DNA from: Spodoptera frugiperda
Lineage: Eukaryota > Arthropoda > Insecta > Lepidoptera > Noctuidae
Length of the DNA: 64,000 bases
Assembly (NCBI RefSeq): GCF_023101765.2
Contig: NC_064237.1
Span: forward strand, 6,357,649 to 6,421,648
Direction of reading: 5' to 3'
Shown: one piece after another, positions 32,434 to 43,655 of the stretch
How positions within the stretch are numbered: position 1 is the stretch's first letter
Layout: every line of letters begins with the position of its first letter
Notes under the pieces: generated by a model
The model's database searches: none
What the model was told of the DNA's origin: nothing
Seen by the model: the letters and a program-made list of their open reading frames with translations, nothing else
Program-made: the position numbers and the translations under genes

Positions 32434-34798
32434 AAAATCTCTTAAATATGATCTCTTTTCCCATCGTGTCCTGTCTATTTTATGTTGAACACTATGGTAA
32501 AATGTAATGCCATTATTATAGCACGTCGCACGTTAATGAAAATTAACATGTGAAATACCTGGTTGAGTCCATTACTCGATTAAAATTGTTTTTGCATAAC
32601 GTAATTGGACATTTTACTTTGTGTGTTGTACCTACCTATGTGTTTAAATGCACAATATGGACACGTCGAACTATTAAAAGTAGGTAAGCCATACTTCAGA
32701 TGGCAAGCGCTAAGCGCGCGTTTACAAGCAAGTACGGTAACATGTGTACGGCCTGAATAAAATGCATGAAGTTGTAATTGCGTGGTATCAAAACGCGTGC
32801 TTAGCGCTTCCCATTTCAACTTAGGCTAACGCCCAAATACTGAATTGCTACTCAATTTTAAGTTGTACTTAAATATCGTGCTATCTCTGTCATTTTATAA
32901 AGAATTGATAGTGACAGAACTAGTCTTGAGAGCGTCTTAAAATTGAGTAGCGTTTGAGTATTCGGACATTAAGAGTCGCTACTTGTTTTTAAAACAAAAA
33001 TTAGTCATAAGTGAAATGAATACTATACTACAATCAGAATCACTTAACTATGAGAGAATAATTTTAAGATACAACAACTCATTATCCAAATGAATCAAGT
33101 GTTAAAAGTCAAATTGAACTGTTTGCACAATGGACATTGTACAATGTATAACTGAATTCAAATAAAAAAAGAATTTCATTCTTTTCTATTTCAAAGAAAA
33201 GAGCTACTTCGAAATCTATTCTTCCTTGCACAAACAAACAGATTTGAATTGAGGTGCTATAAATCTCTTTGTCACGCATTACAACGATGCCATTAACGCG
33301 AGTTTTCTTAAGCGTGAACAAAACACCTCTGTTTATACCTCTTTTAACCGTTGAAAGAGTGTTTGAAGGTATACGATGCATGCCTGAAGTAACTTGGAAT
33401 ATCTTTTTTATCTTTCTTTGTAAAACAGTTGCCACGCAACAGAATTTTCTTCTGTGTTGTGAGTGCATTTACAAACACACCATGTATACGTTATTTTATT
33501 CGAAAAAACAACTATTTGTGAACCATACAAAGAATTCACTATTCCGCATATGGTTGCAGAGTGTGAAGTTTTTAATTTGATATCAAAATGAAAAAAGTAA
33601 CGTGTATTTTTTTATATTGTCGACTCACGTCATTGTTATCAGTATATCGATGGCAAAAAATATTTCGTTCTATTGTAAAATCATTCTATTGCAATCGAAT
33701 GTAATTCCATTCGATTGTATAAGGATACAGCAGTCATTTCTATGCCTAGATAAAGAAAACCATTGTATATCAAGTCCCAAACAAGCTTACTCTACACCAA
33801 AACTTCAGATTATTCAAATCAAGGCCATTGACCTATTACATTTTATACTGTGGCAAGGGTCTATCCTAGAGTCGTAAAAGGAACATTAAAGTGTGTGATA
33901 CAGAAGTTGGACCCAAAGCGAGTTATGTGCATGTTCGAGTTTCTTTGAAAAGAAAATTGGAAGTATAAGTCGGTAAAAGGACAGTCTTGTTAAGCTGCTT
34001 TAGTGTGGAGCATCGGGATTTGTATTCACATTTTTCTATAGAGTATGTGGAGCTGATATTTCTAAGAAAACTAATGGAAATAATGTAGTAGTACCTACCA
34101 ATTTAGTGATGGTAATGATTTACTTATTAGATATCTACGTCTTTATTTAAACATACTATATCATTAACCTTATTAAAGTCTTTCTAAAGACAAAATTTCG
34201 TAAATATTTCCAATAATTTGTCTAATCTTAGGATTGACCTCTTTTTACTTACTTATGACCACCCACGAAGCTTGAATCCACCTTCTGGTAAATACTACCA
34301 TTACTAGAGTTAGTAGTCATAACTATAAAGCCATTCTCAAGACCAAAACATAATCAATATAACAACTAGTGGGACGGCTCACACCTGAGCTGTCTTAGTA
34401 ATTCAGTAGAAGATAGACGGTCACTTTACAATATGTATATGTTAGATATACAACTATTCCCTAAACACAGGGATTAGTACTAAAACCAATAGTATAGCTA
34501 TTAAGTTACTAAGTAATTGAGACGGCTTCGGTCTTGTGGTTACTGTATATCGATTAAATGTTTAAGCAGATCACTTTGATATGTCAAACGGTGAGTCTGT
34601 ACTAGATAATTAGATTGGAAACATACTTGTAGGAGTTTTAAGGTTTAATAAGGACTTATTGGAAGAAGTAATTGGAGATTTGATGTAACTTTTAGATGGT
34701 TAGACGTTGAATTTTAGTTAGTTTACTGTCTTTGATGTGAATCTATACAATTATAAGAGAGCAGCTTAAACATGTTCATTCTCTCATTATAATAATCT
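32434..34798. other. AT-rich DNA, nothing recognised
   Basis: ORFs at 33109-33468 (119 codons, minus) and 33269-33580 (103 codons, plus) overlap on opposite strands and have no domain; both are likely chance ORFs. Confidence 0.42.
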
Positions 34799-34858
34799 GT
34801 TTTTTATGGAATAGTGTGCAAACGAGCAGACGGATCACCTGCTGGTAAGCGATCAGGT
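34799..34858 (-). mobile_element. Family B 3' end, short (copy 6)
   Basis: TTTTTTATGGAATAGTGTGC, AAACGAGCAGACGGATCACC and TGCTGGTAAGCGATCAG: only the last 60 bp of the family, in minus orientation. Confidence 0.75.
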
Positions 34859-35507
34859 TTAATGGTAATAAGATTATTTTAGCTCAAGTCTAAATATATA
34901 GTTTTTTTTTCAAAGGTATTATTAACATTATTGCACATAGGCCAGACATATACTTAAAAAGAAAATGAGAAAGAAAACACAATAAAACATTGATATCACA
35001 TTCGAATCTAGACACTGAGCACAAACAAACATCGGCCAACTAAAATAAAATAACTTTGACAAAGTGACCATCGACAGAGGCTAGTTCTGAGAAACAATAA
35101 ATACGAGATATAAGGGCCATTATTTATTCTAACTAGGGAGAATATTGCTACATATAAAGCGGGCATTTATACTGGACAAACAAGCAAAGAGAAGTCAGTA
35201 CGTAGTTCTGTCCTGTGGACCGTGCGACAGTAAAACTCGGCTCGTGTCCATTTGAACGATTCCTTTGTAATCAAGTCACGGAGACGGTTTTATCGAGTCA
35301 CACTGGAATCTGTTTTGTTATGTTATGTTATATGACGTTAATAGAAACAAATGTTTATTTCATTTTATTGAGAAAATTCTTCCGTATTTTGTGGAGTCAT
35401 TGATCTTGAGTTTTGTTTTATTCTTCGCTCATAAATGTTTCACTGATTTTTTTATAGCTTCTTACAATTTCGATAAAAATCATACCATGACAATAAATAT
35501 TATAATA
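34859..35507. other. AT-rich DNA, nothing recognised
   Basis: No supported feature. Confidence 0.45.
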
Positions 35508-35706
35508 TAGCTACTTCCGCGCGGTTTCACCCGCTCTGTTTGGCTCCTATTATAGCGTGATGTTTAATAGCCTATAGCCATCCTCGATAAATGCACTATT
35601 CAACACAAAAAGAATTACTCAAATCGGACCAGTAGTTTTGGAGATTATTACGTTTAAACTAATAAACAAACAAACAAACTTTTCAGCTTTATAATATTAG
35701 TATAGA
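35508..35706 (+). mobile_element. Family E relative, complete short copy
   Basis: Starts ATAGCTACTTCCGCGCGGTT, continues with TTTAATAGCCTATAGCCATC, TCGATAAATGCACTATTCAA and AATCGGACCAGTAGTTTTGG, and ends CAAACAAACAAAC then TATAATATTAGTATAGAT. The ending (ATATTAGTATAGAT) is the common terminus of lepidopteran repeats of this kind. Confidence 0.72.
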
Positions 35707-35708
35707 TA

Positions 35709-36357
35709 TACACAAAACGTTGAACAATACTAACCTACTAAGCTTAAATTATTTCCTACAGATAAGTATTATTTTTTTTTATAAAATATAGTAGGAAGAT
35801 TGAGACAGTCAACATTACTATAGACCTACTATTTACCGGTACCTACCTATTTACGTGTGTATATGTAGAAAATTCTAACAGTATAAAAAGTGTGTAAGTA
35901 CCTTCTAAAGCACGTACGAACCAGCTAATGCAATGCGGCATTCCCCAACAAAACCTTTTGTTCCTATCTAATATTTACGAACGAACACAAAACTACACAT
36001 CAAACTACACAAAACCAATATAAACTGACCTTTGTATGTACCGAAAGATTATACAAAGAGAGAGCATGATAAACTGGTTTTGTGTAACTTGATCATGTGT
36101 ACAATCGGCTTAGGTGTGCGCCCTCCTTTTTCCTTTGCCCTTTTAAACAGGTAATTCTGACTGGTATTAATCTAGATTAACTTTGAAAATAAAACACTTT
36201 TAAATACCTCCTACCGAAAGGTTACCTACACATTACCTTGCCTACACATTAAAAAAGAATTCAATTTACATTTGCTGACTCATGGAATAAAAAAGTTAAA
36301 GTTGAAAGGATTAAACGAGGATTTCACATTTTAAATCTATTTGAATAAACGAAAATA
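35709..36357. other. AT-rich DNA, nothing recognised
   Basis: No supported feature. Confidence 0.45.
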
Positions 36358-36359
36358 TA

Positions 36360-36768
36360 CAATGTGATAGGGGTGAGACTTCTAACCCGTTAAGGCTGAA
36401 TTCTACATCTAATTTTATGGACAAAAGTCTGGGGTCGAAGGGGTCGAATCCCCTCCCCCTAAAAGTTATGGCTATTTTTATATTTTTATTACTTTTTTTG
36501 ATATCAAAGGTTGTATGCGTCGTAGAAACAAAAAAAGAAACGACAAACGGTAGCTAATAACCTTGGCTAACTAATTCATAACTTTTTTCATATGTTTGAT
36601 AATGTTTTGGTGAGAAAAAAAATCATTTGTGAATTATTTTTACCAAAAAAATCACTATTTTTCAATATTTTCAATTAGGGGTTCAACCCCCATATTATTT
36701 TTTTTGTCGATAAAATTAGATGTAGTACTCAGCCTTAACGGGTTAGAAGTCCCAACCCTATCACATTG
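36360..36768. mobile_element. 409-bp MITE with about 66-bp terminal inverted repeats
   Basis: Left end CAATGTGATAGGGGTGAGAC and ACTTCTAACCCGTTAAGGCT; right end on the minus strand CAATGTGATAGGGTTGGGAC and ACTTCTAACCCGTTAAGGCT. The repeats extend to about 36425 and from about 36702. TA flanks the element at 36358-36359 and 36769-36770, which fits the Tc1/mariner superfamily. There is no ORF inside. The interior holds a short GGGGTCGAATCCCC palindrome (36435-36451 region). Confidence 0.9.
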
Positions 36769-36773
36769 TATAT

Positions 36774-39019
36774 ATTTTTTGCTTGTAATGTATTATGAAA
36801 GTTATAAGTATCTTTTCAAATAGCTTTGAGTGATGTAGTTGTTATAGTACTTGCTACGATGATAGAAAACAATGGAGAAAATGTTATAGTTTTATTACAA
36901 CTTTCGTGAGACTGAGAGATAAAAATGAGCCTCTAACATAGCTTGAAACTAGTCGAGTTCCTCGTCAAACAGTTACATGAGTAGGCCGATAACATAATAA
37001 TTAAAAGTTATAGTAATGATAAAAAAAAGGAAACAAAAACTTTTGCCAAAGTAAAATAATGTTTTACTTCCACAATTCGATGCTCTTACAAAATATAGTG
37101 TATTCAATTTCAGAAGCAACACCCAGACTGGGCATGAAACACAATAAATTAATCATGCCTTAATGTACCATTCACTGCAGTGGTAAATATACGTTGAATT
37201 GTTAAAAAAGTAAATAAAAAGCATCTTTATTTAAGGTGCCATAGTGTTCAATGTTCTTAAAATTGTATAAAATTTTAAACGACGATAAACTCGCAAACCG
37301 AAATGAAACAGAATAATAATGTCTGTGCTATTTTTGTTTATTATTATTAATGCTGAAGAAAATATATTTTGTTATCATTTTTATACATAACTTGAGTAGT
37401 TTCTCTGAGATTTCGTAGTACGTAGAAGTTTCTCAATTTCTTGGACAAATGTAAATAAATAATTATTATAACCTTCTTTGTTTATACCAAAGTGGAATCG
37501 GTACATAGAGAGAGTTCTAGATTTATTAGAAGTTAGATAAGTATTCAAGTTATTCGATTTCAATTTATTTAGGTATACAAAACAAGTTAAATAGCTCATT
37601 CTGTTTGAGAAATTACATATATATGTTTGGTTATTATAATAATATGTGCTATGTACTCGTATTATTTGCTATTGAAATGCTATGTCAACGACATGACAAA
37701 TAAAACTAAAGCATCATAAGTCCATAAAGGGACTTATGACGTCAAATAATAATAATATTGAATCACGCCTGGAAATATATTGTTGTGAAACATTTCATTT
37801 AAAAATTTATTGTGCTTGTGAAAAACGTAATACTATTTTGAGCAAATATTCGAATTATTCTACGAAACGTTACTATTGACTTTACGGACAACACTTTGAC
37901 ATTTTAAGCAAGCTTTTTCATACAACAATCTGTTATTCCCGAGCGATGTCTTCAAGGCTCCAGAGAAAAGGTTATTTACGGGCAAACATGCTCCATCGTT
38001 AGCTGTATAACCGCTTACTACTACGCTAAATAGTGTCTTAAATTGCAATCCTTATACATACATATGTACCACTACTACCACGTGGTAGTAGTAGTATTAG
38101 TGTAGTAATATTAGTCAGTCAGTCTGAAATATAGCAATAATTTTTATGGCTATGCTAGAATTTTTGTGTAAATTTGAAGACTATCTGAACCTGTCTTATA
38201 TATTCTAAGTACTTAAGAGTTATCACCGGTCCGTTGCAAATAAATAAAGAACACCCTGTCGCATCAAACTAATATTATTTTATTTTATTGTCAGCCAGCT
38301 TTATAGTGGCCAATCCTATTCAAATTATGCTGTTCCTTATATTTTCAAATTCATCAAATAGGGATGATGACTGGGTCAAAAATAAATTATTACAACTTTT
38401 CAAAACAATAAAATATTTAAAAATACTCACACTTTCAGTGTTTTATTGCATAAATTTGATGAACTACTTAATTTTCGATTTTTCTAGCAAAATTTCTAGA
38501 AATAAGTCTCCTATTTGACGTCAAAAACTTATGAGGTCATAACAGAGTTTTTCATACAAAGTTCATAGAAAATATCGTTATTGACATTTCGAAAAAAGTA
38601 TTGAATTTGACTAGTAGGAAACATGCCTATTGTGCCAATATCTAATCATCAAGTAAATCAGTTAAGTAATTAGGCACAATTTACTTAAGCGTCTACTTAC
38701 AATGGCATACATGAACCGGAATGACAATGGCTACGATAATCACTGAAGCCAATCAGCACTTACCATAATACGTTAACAACATGTACAGACAGCCAATATA
38801 TTTGATAACTACGCTGGTAAGGAAATAAAGATTTATTTAAAATACAGAGACAGTTGGCTACTACTGAGAAGACTATTCAAAACATAGAGACGGCAGCAAT
38901 GTTAAAAAAGATGATTTCGAAAAAGATGATGATTAAAGGCATCCTACTCCCGAACTTCAAAACCAAAACCCAAAATCCCATATTCCTAACTTCAAAAGAC
39001 TGACAACATGTGTATTTGT
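36774..39019. other. AT-rich DNA with two small hairpins
   Basis: There is a 10-bp stem hairpin TCATAAGTCC-ATAAAG(G)-GGACTTATGA at 37714-37739 and a perfect 22-bp palindrome at 38071-38092. Otherwise nothing. Confidence 0.45.
38071..38092. repeat. Perfect 22-bp palindrome with E-box CACGTG core
   Basis: ACTACTACCAC joined to GTGGTAGTAGT without spacer. The centre is CACGTG, a canonical E-box. It continues into a TAG/GTA-rich stretch up to about 38110. Confidence 0.85.
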
Positions 39020-39100
39020 ACTTGTAACTTCTCTAGCATTTTGAGCGGCGCCGATTGCTTACCATCTGGTGATCCGTATACTCGCGTTTACCGCCACAAA
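39020..39100 (+). mobile_element. Family B 3' end, short (copy 7)
   Basis: GTACTTGTAACTTCTCTAGC, GAGCGGCGCCGATTGCTTAC and CATCTGGTGATCCGTATACT, in plus orientation. Confidence 0.72.
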
Positions 39101-39557
39101 TTTCGGATAAACATAGCTGGTAGCTACCGCCTATACTGAATCAATCTTTATATTCTCACTAGCAGACTAAATAACTAGGTTGACTGTACGCGAATGTGAA
39201 TCACCGAACGGATCGTATATGACATTAGATAATTCTCTATTGAAATTACCTCCATTCAACCGTTTACCGCTTTGAACAGAGATCCGCTAAATTAGCTGTT
39301 TTGTGATACTGTTAATGGCAAATCAACATGGCATTCTGATGCAGGCGGTACATTGAGCTGATTGCACATTTTATTAGTCTATTAATGGCAATCAATCTTG
39401 GGAGTCCAATGCTGGACTCTGGGTCTCGTGATACTTTCACAATAATAGTATGAAATAGTTTACTTCAGATATTATCGCCATGCTTTGCAGACGGGTTGGA
39501 GAACTTTAAAAGTTGTAAGAGAGAGTTGCAACCCGGTTTCTATCTTGTGTGTAGATA
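39101..39557. other. AT-rich DNA, nothing recognised
   Basis: No supported feature. Confidence 0.45.
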
Positions 39558-39812
39558 CCTATAGTTAACAGGCCACAATTGTGAACTTCTCTCGAAACTC
39601 TCTGCCTCGCACAGCAGCACTGTGGAATGAGCCGTCTTCGGCAGTATATTCAAACCGATACGACCTTCAAGAAAAGAGCGTATTCCTTTCTAAAAGGACT
39701 GCCGGCCTTGTGTCTTCTCTGGTGTTGTCCATAGGCGAAGCTGATCGCTTACCATCAGGAATCAGGTAATCCGTCTGCTCGTTACGTGCAATCCCATAAA
39801 AAAACAGTATGA
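39558..39812 (+). mobile_element. LINE ORF2 C-terminus plus family B 3' end (copy 8)
   Basis: Frame from about 39579: NFSRNSLPRTAALWNEPSSA then VYSNRYDLQEKSVFLSKR. This has the C-terminal PRT-x-x-LWN-x-(L/E)P and YDL pattern of CR1/L2-like LINE reverse transcriptases. The reading continues into the family B tail (GLVSSLVLSIGEADRLPSG), which ends with TCCGTCTGCTCGTTACGTGC and AATCCCATAAAAAA. This copy links the family B tail to a protein-coding LINE. It is 5'-truncated and not functional. Confidence 0.8.
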
Positions 39813-40796
39813 GAAAAATTGCCAGCCGTGTTTATCATGTAGCTAGCATTGGCCAGTCAATAAAAACAGTACTAGTAGATAGAGTACACTGATCAGTATG
39901 CGTCTGGTGTACTAAAGTATCGTCAGTGGACGTTTTCTATTTATTTTGTAATCTTACTTGCTTCACTCCTAGAATCTAGAAAGCTCACTAATATAATCTG
40001 CTGGCGCCTGTAATTGTAGTGGTTGTGATTGGCTAACAAATATAAGTTACGATTAGAGAATACTAAAATAACATTTATGAAGTTTGAGGCTTCAAAAAGC
40101 AGGCCGAAGTGTATACTTAAACACACTAAACATCCGCTAGAGAACAAGCAAACGTAGACTTTCTATTTAATTTTCTTTCATTTCCAATTCTCACGCACTC
40201 GCTCACTCAATAATACAAAAATCACACAAACAAACAATTTGCTCACATAATCCACAACATCTAAACGACTTTTGCATACAAAAAATCCTATAAACTACTC
40301 GGGTTTGATACCAAATTGATTCGCATGGAACAAAGGGTAGACTAGAGCCGCAGAAATGAAAATACGATTTCGGTACAACCAGATAACAATTTGCTGGGGC
40401 GTCATCTGATCTATTGGAAATTTGAATGGGTTCCTGCCGGTAATACACTCAACTCAATTGTTTCGTCCATACAACAAAGGAATTGTTATGGGTTCACCAA
40501 AGACTTCACCCTGTTACCGCAATGACCGACCGAACGAAGTAACTAGTCCCCTGCTCTTGTGTACTCGAAATTGGTTCCCATTTTATAGCACAAATAAACT
40601 TTGTAAGTACATAATTTATTACTCGTAAAATTACCTGGAGTTCGGGTAATAAAGAATAAAAATAAATAACGTGAGATCTTGTTTTATTAGTATAAGGATC
40701 GAGTGGTAGAATGTAAAATGGTACATTAGTAATTTCTGAAAAAAATAAGTATTAAACATATACACAGGCATAAATTAAAACTTAGACATACTTTTA
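39813..40796. other. Non-repeat DNA, moderately GC-rich in places
   Basis: 40290-40570 has a more balanced composition than its surroundings and opposing ORFs of 68-81 codons without domains. No gene is called. Confidence 0.4.
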
Positions 40797-41013
40797 TCCG
40801 TGCGTACGGCGCATCAAAGAGCCATCAGACCACTACAGATGGGGCTTAATAGCATTAATGCCGACCTGGAGCTGCGGACTGCCTAGTTGTTTACCGGAGC
40901 TCCGGCTCGAAAAGCAGGAGTAAGAACGGAATGGTTTTTATTTATTTAGTCAGTGAGCGTTTGATAGTCCTTCTCGCCCAAGGCGGGAGAAATCATTTGA
41001 TGATTTTACCTCT
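40797..41013 (+). mobile_element. LINE 3' end, family A (copy 6, plus strand)
   Basis: The ORF end reads RPLQMGLNSINADLELRTA then stop at 40883-40885, in parallel to ADANPELRTV at 26.9 kb. The 3' UTR follows with CCGGCTCGAAAAGCAGGAGT and CTTCTCGCCCAAGGCGGGAG, ending ATGATTTTACCTCTT. Confidence 0.8.
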
Positions 41014-43469
41014 TAAAAAAAGACATACTTTTATAAGTTGCCAGACTTAGATATACTTAGTTGAATTTGGGCTTCCAACTCAGAACGTTCTAGTAACTAT
41101 TTATAACGTATAGATAGATATGTATAGAATACGACGCGACAGTACAATCCGACAGTTTCACAGTTCGCACAGTCTGCGAACGTATATTAATGCAAATGTG
41201 AACATTGAACAAGCTCCCACTAATTATTTGTATGCATCCCGATTCCACCGAGTGCGTTAATTAATTAAATTTTGGTATTAGGCTTGTTATACATTTCAAT
41301 GTACACGGGAGTATCAGTAAACAGCTTTTATATTCGAGTTCAATGGCGTTTAACAGCAATTCGATTCGAACTAGCTACGTAATGACTGACCGATTGATTG
41401 AAAAATACAATGAATTTTGTTTTTTGTAAATTTTGAATGCAGGGCACAAAAATATTATTTCTCACTTTTTAATTTCTGATGAGATTCAGGTCTATCTAAA
41501 CATATTCGGCAGTTATTTTATGAATCCCGTGTGATACATGCGAGGCTATGGGTGTAAATCTAAACTGTAGGTATGCTTGTACTAAGATATCTATAAAAGT
41601 TAAAATCAAACCTCAAAAAATTAAATTTCGCCGCAAAACCTTAAAAACATAGCAATATTAATAAAACAGAACCCAATATTCTGGCCAAGTAAAATTAATA
41701 GTACTTGGTCAATGCAGTGGCCGGGACTTGGTCCAATATCATTTGCCTTCGCTATTGTTAGTCAAGTGTAGTTACCAGAGATGGGTAGTGCATTCAATGG
41801 CTCTGCAAATTTGCTTCTGTCGGACTGTAAGCATGATAAAATGCACACTCAAGGCAAATGGAGTCACTACACTATTATGCTGGCTTGCTTTATTATGCAG
41901 CTAGATAAATAGGCAACTATAGTGATGTATAATATCTTTACGACTTGATGTTAGAGGCAATTAAGAGGGACTTTGTTTAAGACAAAGGTTATTTGCTTGT
42001 TAATTGTGTTCATTTTGCAAGGAATTGTGCTATGTCTTTAATATTGTATGCTGGGTCACGTCATAGTAAAATTGTGACTATTAAGAACTTGGACATGTTA
42101 ATATTTTTTTTTAAATACGACATTGTTGTTTGTGAATAAAATATTGATATGCATGACATGAAATAATATCAATACAATGTAATGCAAAAGTGCATATGTT
42201 AATATTACAATGTAACGTTTGCTTTTCACTATGTATGTCATGTGATGTTGTTATATTTATTGTTATATTGTATGTAATACATAAATATTATAATAAATAC
42301 ACTGTTTTTATTTGCAAATTGTGTGCCTCGTTAGAGTTGGTTTCAAGCACTACTCTTACGAGTGGAAATCGATATCCGCACGATATCTGCTTAAAAGTTA
42401 TTGCGAACCGAATAGCAAATATTTGGTATTACAGTTTTTAAAAATACGCTTCAGTGAGTAAAACTCGACTTATGTAATATTAAAAATAATATCCATTCCA
42501 GAAAATAGCTGGTAATCTCTGTGTTTAAAAATATGAGTAGGAAGACAAAATTCGTTTATTAAAAACCAGCTTACAAGTAAACAAAGAATTAAAAATAGGC
42601 TTTATTATTCTCCAGCTTTTGACTCAATCGTACTCTTAAAATAATTTCTGCATAGATCGTTTTTGTACAAATATCTTTACATTTTACATTGCAATAATTT
42701 GTAAAAAGTCATTTCAAGAAGATCAAAGTTTTCCAATAACCTTAAGAGCCCGCTGTAAACGTTGTTTTGGTTCCGTATTATTAAGTAGCTCAAGTAGCTC
42801 ATTAATGGGAAGTGATATGCATGAGATACGCATTTCAAATTAAGATATTCAAAATACATTATATACCTGAATTACTGTTTGAATACATTTTTTTTTTTGC
42901 ATAATTTATTTACTTATATTATTTTGAAATGATCAGTTTTTTTAAATGGAATGGTTTTAGTAACGTATACTACTTTTTATTATTGTTATTAATTGGATCT
43001 TTGTCCGATTGATTTCGAGACTTCAATTAAACATAAAATTACTCATATAACAGAGAAGAATAGACACCTATATCTTGCAAAGTACATTTTTTAAATTACA
43101 GAAATACGTACTATTATTTTGAATAAAATGGTTCATATTTTAACTAGAGTAACATTCTAAATCACACTTAGTGTAGGCGAGAAAATAAATTACCAAAAAG
43201 AGGACCTAGAAAAACCTAACCTAAATTGCGCCTAGATATATGAGAGACATAGGCATTTCAACAGCGGCCCTACTTGATTCATTCCTTGCCCGTGAACATG
43301 GCGTAACAGGCTGAGCGCGCCGTCTTCCATCTTAGGGTAAGGCCACACGATAGCTTTTCACGCGAGTAGTTCACCGGGTGGATAACACCGCCTCTCACTG
43401 CTCGAGGTACACGCGCTACGGATATAAACCAAGAAACTGCATATCGTGATATATTTTATTTAACTTTTT
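41014..43469. other. AT-rich DNA, nothing recognised
   Basis: 43290-43430 is distinctly GC-rich (CCGGGTGGATAACACCGCCT) but no motif or ORF identifies it. Confidence 0.42.
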
Positions 43470-43655
43470 TTAAAGGGAGTAAACTCTCCAATAACATTTT
43501 CCGCCTTGGGCGAGGTGAGAGGGAGTTCCATATCTGCCCTTCGAGCCGGATCACCGGTAAACCCTAGGTAGTCCGCAGCTCCGGATAGCCCAGTAGGGCT
43601 GATGCCTAATCCGGAGCAGCTGCAGGCCCTACGTGTCCCATGGGCGCACAACGTG
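43470..43655 (-). mobile_element. LINE 3' end, family A (copy 7)
   Basis: The minus-strand frame from about 43649 reads APMGHVGPAAAPD, an in-frame stop, then ASALLGYPELRTT and stop at about 43570. The 3' UTR ends at 43470-43480 with an imperfect ACTCCC terminus. The central ACTAAAAACCACCCCGTTC box is deleted in this copy. Confidence 0.76.

Noticed and set aside
33109..33580. 119-codon (minus) and 103-codon (plus) ORFs
   Set aside because: They overlap on opposite strands, and neither shows a motif or codon pattern of a gene.
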